A stretch of 64,000 nt of DNA from Planctomycetota bacterium (GTDB lineage: Bacteria > Planctomycetota > Phycisphaerae > Sedimentisphaerales > Anaerohalosphaeraceae): the NCBI GenBank assembly GCA_019456225.1, contig VRUI01000008.1, positions 1 through 64,000 on the forward strand, given 5' to 3'. Within the stretch, counting starts at the first letter, position 1, and each line of letters starts with the position of its first letter. The notes beneath the pieces are model-generated. The model was not told the DNA's origin and did no database searches. It worked only from the letters and a program-made list of their open reading frames with translations. Positions 59,895-64,000 of the stretch are shown here, piece by piece. The translations under genes and the position numbers were made by a program.

Positions 59895-59920
59895 CCAGGC
59901 TGACCAACAGGTCAGTCTGG
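59895..59920. repeat. palindromic element in the oppC-oppD spacer
   Basis: CTGACC-AACA-GGTCAG (59900-59915) with outer CCAG/CTGG arms; the core is identical (complement) to 24948-24963 between gspC and gspD. Confidence 0.6.
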
Positions 59921-59921
59921 G

Positions 59922-61124
59922 TCATGCCGCTTTCCTTAGTCTTGGATCGATCGCGTCTCGAAGGCCTTCGCCTACAAGATTGTAGGCGGTAACAGTTAAA
60001 AATATCGCAAGGCCGGGAAACAGAGAAAGCCACCACAAAAAACGCCCTGTCGTGCCGACACCGAGGCTAAGCATCTGGCCCCAGCTCGGCGTAGGCGGCG
60101 CAACTCCGAACCCCAAAAAGCTCAAAGCAGCCTCAATAAAGATAGCACCGGCAATTCCAAACGTCGCGTTAACCAGAACCGGGGCGATACCGTTGGGAAG
60201 CATGTGCCTGAAAAGCAAACTGCGAAGCGGCAGACCCAATGCCCTTGCCGCCTGAACAAAATCCTGACCGCGAAGCCTGAAAAACTCGGCACGAATAAAC
60301 CTCGCGTCGCCTGTCCACTTGGTAACGCCGATAATTATCATAATATTCAGCAGGCTCCTCGGGAAAAACGCGACAATCGTGATGATCAGGAAAAAAGTCG
60401 GTATCGCCATCATGATCTCGACAAAACGCATTCCAATAAAATCGACCTTGCCTCCGAAATACCCCAGGATGGCCCCGATAAATACGCCGATCACACTTGA
60501 TATCCCCACAGCGACAAACCCGACCGAAAGCGATATCCTGCTGCCGTGAATGAGTCTGCAAAGAACATCGGCCCCGACATCATCGGTCCCAAGCCAGTGC
60601 TCGGCGCTGGGCCCCTGCTCACGAACGGCAAGATCGGTACGCTCAAACCCGAACGGCACCAACGGGAAAACAGCACCGGTCGCCTTTTTCGATTCAACCA
60701 TTCGCTTATAATTGGTCGCGTCAAGCCGCTTATCCAAAGACACAAAGATGAAAACTATCCCGGCGACAAGTACAAACGCATTGATCATGATCTGCCTGCT
60801 GAGCACCTCACCACGCCGCGTGGGGTTGACCCGTTTTTTGTTTCGCCGTATAAGCCAAATCTGAAATAATCCAACGATCGCTGCCAGAAAAACACTGTAA
60901 TCGACAGCGTTAAGATTACGAAGTAGTGGAAACGTAAGCTCACCGTCAATACGAATCACCAGGGGTTTGTCGTTAGCGATAAAAGGAGCGAACACGGCAA
61001 TGGCAAAAAGAAAGATAATAAAAACAAGACTAACAACATTAAGCCGGTTCTTAAAAAACTCACGAGAGACCATCTCCCCATAAGAAACGCCCCAGTCTGT
61101 ATGTTGTTTAATAGTTTTACTCAT
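59922..61124 (-). CDS. oppC: oligopeptide ABC transporter permease OppC
   Basis: 400 residues, longer than the usual 300. After an N-terminal helix there is an insertion with two more helices (about 80-125) and a soluble stretch before the transporter core. HWLGTDDVGADVLCRLIHGSRISLSVG is the conserved start of the core, and FIEAALSFLGFGVAPPTPSWGQML is the OppC signature. Permease half of the inner-membrane channel; it is 32 bp after oppB. Confidence 0.93.
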   Translation of the reverse strand: MSKTIKQHTDWGVSYGEMVSREFFKNRLNVVSLVFIIFLFAIAVFAPFIANDKPLVIRIDGELTFPLLRNLNAVDYSVFLAAIVGLFQIWLIRRNKKRVNPTRRGEVLSRQIMINAFVLVAGIVFIFVSLDKRLDATNYKRMVESKKATGAVFPLVPFGFERTDLAVREQGPSAEHWLGTDDVGADVLCRLIHGSRISLSVGFVAVGISSVIGVFIGAILGYFGGKVDFIGMRFVEIMMAIPTFFLIITIVAFFPRSLLNIMIIIGVTKWTGDARFIRAEFFRLRGQDFVQAARALGLPLRSLLFRHMLPNGIAPVLVNATFGIAGAIFIEAALSFLGFGVAPPTPSWGQMLSLGVGTTGRFLWWLSLFPGLAIFLTVTAYNLVGEGLRDAIDPRLRKAA

Positions 61125-61156
61125 TATATTTTTTTAATCCGTGTAATCCGCGGATA

Positions 61157-62155
61157 TTAATTCTTACTCTCAAAGCTGATCCGCGGGTCTGCGAACGCAT
61201 ACGCAATATCGCCAAAAAGCAAACCGACAAGATTAAGCGCACCGGCGATAGTGGCGACAGCCATTACAATATCATAATCCCGTGTTGTTATCGCTTCAAA
61301 GGCAAGCCTGCCCATACCCGGAATACTAAAAATGCTTTCGATAATAACAGAACCGCCGAACATCGCAGGCAATATCGTTGCCATTATAGTTATCACCGGA
61401 ATCACACTATTCCTAAACGCGTGTCGCAGGACTACCACTCTGTTTGGCAGCCCCTTCGCCCTTGCCGTCCGAACATAATCCATCCGAAGATTATCAAGCA
61501 TACCAGCACGTACCTGCTTGCTGAGATACGCGAACCCGGCATACGAAAGGCATATCACCGGCAAAACAAGATGCCAGGCGCGGTCTGCGAGCCACGGGAA
61601 AAAGGGCATCGCTGCGGCGTTATTACTGCTAAGCCCGGCAGGCGGAAACCAGTTTAAAAAAGTAGGCCCGCAAAGATAACCGATCATCATCTGCCCCACC
61701 CACATACTCGGAAGCGCCCAAAGCATAAACAAAACGACTGACGAAGCCCGGTCGAAAAACCGCTTATGATTAACCGCCGAAAGAACCCCAAGCGGCAAAG
61801 AAACCGCATAGATAATTACAAACGCAAGCAGATTTAACACGATCGTGATCGGCAGCTTCTCGGCGATCAGCTCAGAGACAGGCCGATGATGCTTGATAGA
61901 ATACCCAAAATCAAGTCTGGCGACATTACCAAGCCAGATGCAGTACTGAACCGGAATCGGTTTATCAAAACCATGCAGTTTCATCCGCTGCTCACGGACG
62001 TCAGCGGCCCGCTCTGCGTCCATCTGACCGCCCGGCCCTGCCATCTGGGCAAACGGATCACCAGGCGCAGCTCGGCTGATGGCAAAAACCATAATAGTGA
62101 TCCCAAGCAATGTAGGAATAATCAATAACAATCGCCGGATAATGTATGTAGTCAT
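61157..62155 (-). CDS. oppB: oligopeptide ABC transporter permease OppB
   Basis: 332 residues. YIIRRLLLIIPTLLGITIMVF opens the protein as in OppB/DppB; about six helices; the EAA-type loop is RTARAKGLPNRVVVLRHAFRNSVIPVIT. It forms the channel with OppC. Starts 16 bp after oppA. Confidence 0.95.
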   Translation of the reverse strand: MTTYIIRRLLLIIPTLLGITIMVFAISRAAPGDPFAQMAGPGGQMDAERAADVREQRMKLHGFDKPIPVQYCIWLGNVARLDFGYSIKHHRPVSELIAEKLPITIVLNLLAFVIIYAVSLPLGVLSAVNHKRFFDRASSVVLFMLWALPSMWVGQMMIGYLCGPTFLNWFPPAGLSSNNAAAMPFFPWLADRAWHLVLPVICLSYAGFAYLSKQVRAGMLDNLRMDYVRTARAKGLPNRVVVLRHAFRNSVIPVITIMATILPAMFGGSVIIESIFSIPGMGRLAFEAITTRDYDIVMAVATIAGALNLVGLLFGDIAYAFADPRISFESKN

Positions 62156-62171
62156 TTAATCAAAAGTGCCT

Positions 62172-63902
62172 TTAATTGTACTTCTGTAATTGTCTGGGCA
62201 CATACCACTCAAGCTGGTCGAGTCCCAGTGTATGAATTTTAACATTCTCAAAACGCTTATCCAGAAATCGCTGCTGCGGCTTTGAGTAAATAAATGTATA
62301 AGGCTGCTGCTCGTGGACTATCCTGTGGAACTTTTTATACATCGCGTTCCGCTTATCGGCATCGAATTCTTTCCGGGCATCCTCGATCAACTTGTCTGCT
62401 TCGGGGATATTGAAACCGACATAATTACTTCCGCGCTTTCCGATCTGAGAGGAATGCCACACCTGGTACGGATCGGCGGCAAGCCCCCCGCCCCACGCCA
62501 TATTAACCGCATCAAACTGCCGGTCTTTAACCCGGTTAAAAAAAATCGAGCCCTCGTACGGGTCAGGAGTTACATCTATCCCAACCGAGGCAAGAGAATC
62601 TTTTACCAGCTTAGCCATTTGCGTATGCGGCTTAAAACCGGCGACAATGGTATACTTGAACCTGAATGGAACACCGTCTTTATCACGAACCCCGTCGCCG
62701 TCAGTATCTATCCAGCCGGCTTCATCGAGCAGCTTCTTTGCTTTTTCAGGATCATACGGCCAGGGCTTTATACTGGCGTCATTTTGAGGACCGAAAATAT
62801 AGAACGGCCCGGTAGGCATTACCGCTTCGGGAATTTTCAGTAGTTTATCAAGTATCAACTGCCGGTCGATCAAATGTGTAAGCGCAAGCCGAACGCGTTT
62901 ATCCTTAAAGAACACCCGGTCCTGATTCCAGCCGATCCAGAAGTAACCAACGCCCGGATCCCAGTAAGACAGGCATTGAAAATCTTTTTTAAACTCCTCG
63001 TCCTGAGACAGTTCATGATACTGCTCGGGCAAAGGCCGCATGAAATCAACCTTATGAGCTCTTAACGCCTGCACAGCCGCCGTATTATTATTGATAAATT
63101 TGTAGATTATCTTTACAATATTCGGCTTTTTACCCCAGTAATTTTCATTACGTTTAAGCACAACATCACTGCCGACATTCCACTTTTCAAAAACATAGGG
63201 CCCGCTTCCGACCGGATCGGAAATACGGTCGTTAAAATCTTTCGGGTCATCGTATTTATAAATATGCTCAGGATAAATCTCCATCATCCCGGAATAGTCA
63301 ACAGCCTTGAATTGAACCTCATCGAATAAAAACTTAACAGTCTTGTCGTCAACTTTGACAACATCTTTAATGATACTAAAATATGAAGCATGAGACGCAG
63401 TATCCGTCAGCGGATCCATAACCATATCATAGCTGAAAACCACATCATCTGCCGTAACAGGATGCCCGTCAGAGAAACAAGCCTCCTCTTTGATCTTATA
63501 AGTCACAGTAAGTTTATCTTCCGAAACCTCATAGCTTTCCGCCAATTGCGGAACGTTAATATACTTGTCAATATCATACTTCAATAAACTCTCAAAAATA
63601 GTCCCGCTTACTATGTAGCTGGTATAGGCATCGGAACCGGTGTGAACATAAGTAAGCGTAGATGGTTCGCCCTCCAACCGCCATATAAGCCAGTCCCCCA
63701 CGTCACCGGGATATTTGTCGCCGGATGTCTTTGCGGTTTGTGACCCGGAACCGCTAAAGCCGGTATTCTCGACAACCCTGATAACGTCGTTTAGCCGCTC
63801 GTAAAGGCGGTCCGACTGGATCATCGACAAAAACTGCAGCCCGATAAGAACCGCGATAAAAACAAAGAGAAAAAACGTCACGAGAGGAGAACGCCCATTC
63901 AT
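62172..63902 (-). CDS. oppA: peptide-binding protein OppA (SBP family 5)
   Basis: 576 residues. The N-terminus has one membrane helix (FFLFVFIAVLIGLQFLSMI) without a lipobox, so it is probably membrane-anchored rather than a lipoprotein. The SBP_bac_5 domain starts with LIWRLEGEPSTLTYVH and includes GTIFESLLKYD, LAESYEVSEDKLTVTYKIKE, FSDGHPVTADDVVFSYDMVMDP and SDPVGSGPYVFEKWNVGSDVVLKRNENYWGKKP, all typical. Binds peptides in the periplasm for OppBCDF. Ends WYVPRQLQKYN. Confidence 0.94.
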   Translation of the reverse strand: MNGRSPLVTFFLFVFIAVLIGLQFLSMIQSDRLYERLNDVIRVVENTGFSGSGSQTAKTSGDKYPGDVGDWLIWRLEGEPSTLTYVHTGSDAYTSYIVSGTIFESLLKYDIDKYINVPQLAESYEVSEDKLTVTYKIKEEACFSDGHPVTADDVVFSYDMVMDPLTDTASHASYFSIIKDVVKVDDKTVKFLFDEVQFKAVDYSGMMEIYPEHIYKYDDPKDFNDRISDPVGSGPYVFEKWNVGSDVVLKRNENYWGKKPNIVKIIYKFINNNTAAVQALRAHKVDFMRPLPEQYHELSQDEEFKKDFQCLSYWDPGVGYFWIGWNQDRVFFKDKRVRLALTHLIDRQLILDKLLKIPEAVMPTGPFYIFGPQNDASIKPWPYDPEKAKKLLDEAGWIDTDGDGVRDKDGVPFRFKYTIVAGFKPHTQMAKLVKDSLASVGIDVTPDPYEGSIFFNRVKDRQFDAVNMAWGGGLAADPYQVWHSSQIGKRGSNYVGFNIPEADKLIEDARKEFDADKRNAMYKKFHRIVHEQQPYTFIYSKPQQRFLDKRFENVKIHTLGLDQLEWYVPRQLQKYN

Positions 63903-63932
63903 ATCAGCACCGTTTCGATTTATAATTTATAA

Positions 63933-64000
63933 TTATTTATATTTCTGCTTGTTTATCGGCACATACCACTGGAAATAATTAAGGCCAAGCGGATAAATTT
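63933..64000 (-). CDS. 3' end of a second OppA-like protein (cut by window edge)
   Basis: The minus strand encodes IYPLGLNYFQWYVPINKQKYK and a TAA stop at 63933-63935. This matches the last residues of OppA next door (IHTLGLDQLEWYVPRQLQKYN) in spacing and in the WYVP...KY ending, so a paralogous binding-protein gene precedes oppA in the operon. The rest lies outside the window. Confidence 0.75.
   Translation of the reverse strand, partial: IYPLGLNYFQWYVPINKQKYK

Overview
The window looks like chromosome of a Planctomycetota bacterium, most likely of the Phycisphaerae (Sedimentisphaerales-like) lineage. This rests on gene content, not on a marker gene: two complete type II secretion (T2SS) pseudopilus operons, a GLUG-repeat secreted protein with a C-terminal domain I associate with planctomycete secreted proteins, a DUF1573 lipoprotein beside a multihaem lipoprotein, an S46 peptidase remnant, and many short interspersed palindromic repeats between genes. 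No rRNA or tRNA gene, CRISPR array or insertion sequence was recognised.

Layout. (1) 473-3363: an AT-richer three-gene operon with a strong sigma70-type promoter and two identical 10-bp palindromes. It encodes a small MqsR-like putative toxin, a zinc-finger/HTH (MqsA-like) protein and a ParA-like ATPase with a variant KGGVGRT P-loop fused to a helical/TPR region. This is the best candidate for an undescribed system, perhaps a toxin-antitoxin module with a dedicated ATPase sensor. (2) 3364-4081: repeats only. (3) 4119-7576: dxr (isoprenoid synthesis) and an enlarged site-2 protease of the RseP family. (4) 7598-12034: a methyltransferase remnant followed by four tandem family 2 glycosyltransferases. 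(5) 12071-21094, minus strand: a GLUG secreted protein, a GT9 remnant, three GT4 glycosyltransferases, a large GT-C-like membrane protein and a DPM1/GtrB-like glycosyltransferase, together a surface polysaccharide locus. (6) 21333-23898: two lipoproteins, DUF1573 and a tetrahaem cytochrome.

(7) 24026-38856, plus strand: T2SS operon 1 in the order C-D-E-F-G-H-I-J-K-L-M, with a giant secretin and a TPR-fused GspI. (8) 39077-40945: glmS. (9) 41194-55000: remnants, a VanY-like lipoprotein, and T2SS operon 2 on the minus strand in transcription order E-F-G-H-I-J-K-L-M-C-D, ending near a duplicated 3' tail of glmS. The two glmS tails lie 14,024 bp apart in direct orientation and bracket the second T2SS. 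(10) 53984-57730: an Arg/Gly-rich exported protein, a DUF362 protein, an ACT-domain protein and a STAS protein. (11) 57815-64000, minus strand: an oligopeptide ABC transporter (oppA-B-C-D-F) with the end of a second oppA-like gene at the window edge.

How it fits together: the glycosyltransferase blocks and glmS feed envelope and polysaccharide synthesis. The T2SS operons probably export proteins across the outer membrane; no prepilin peptidase (GspO) is present, so it must be encoded elsewhere. The Opp system imports peptides. Gene starts were chosen from Shine-Dalgarno sequences and N-terminal motifs; functions are inferred from motifs without database searches.
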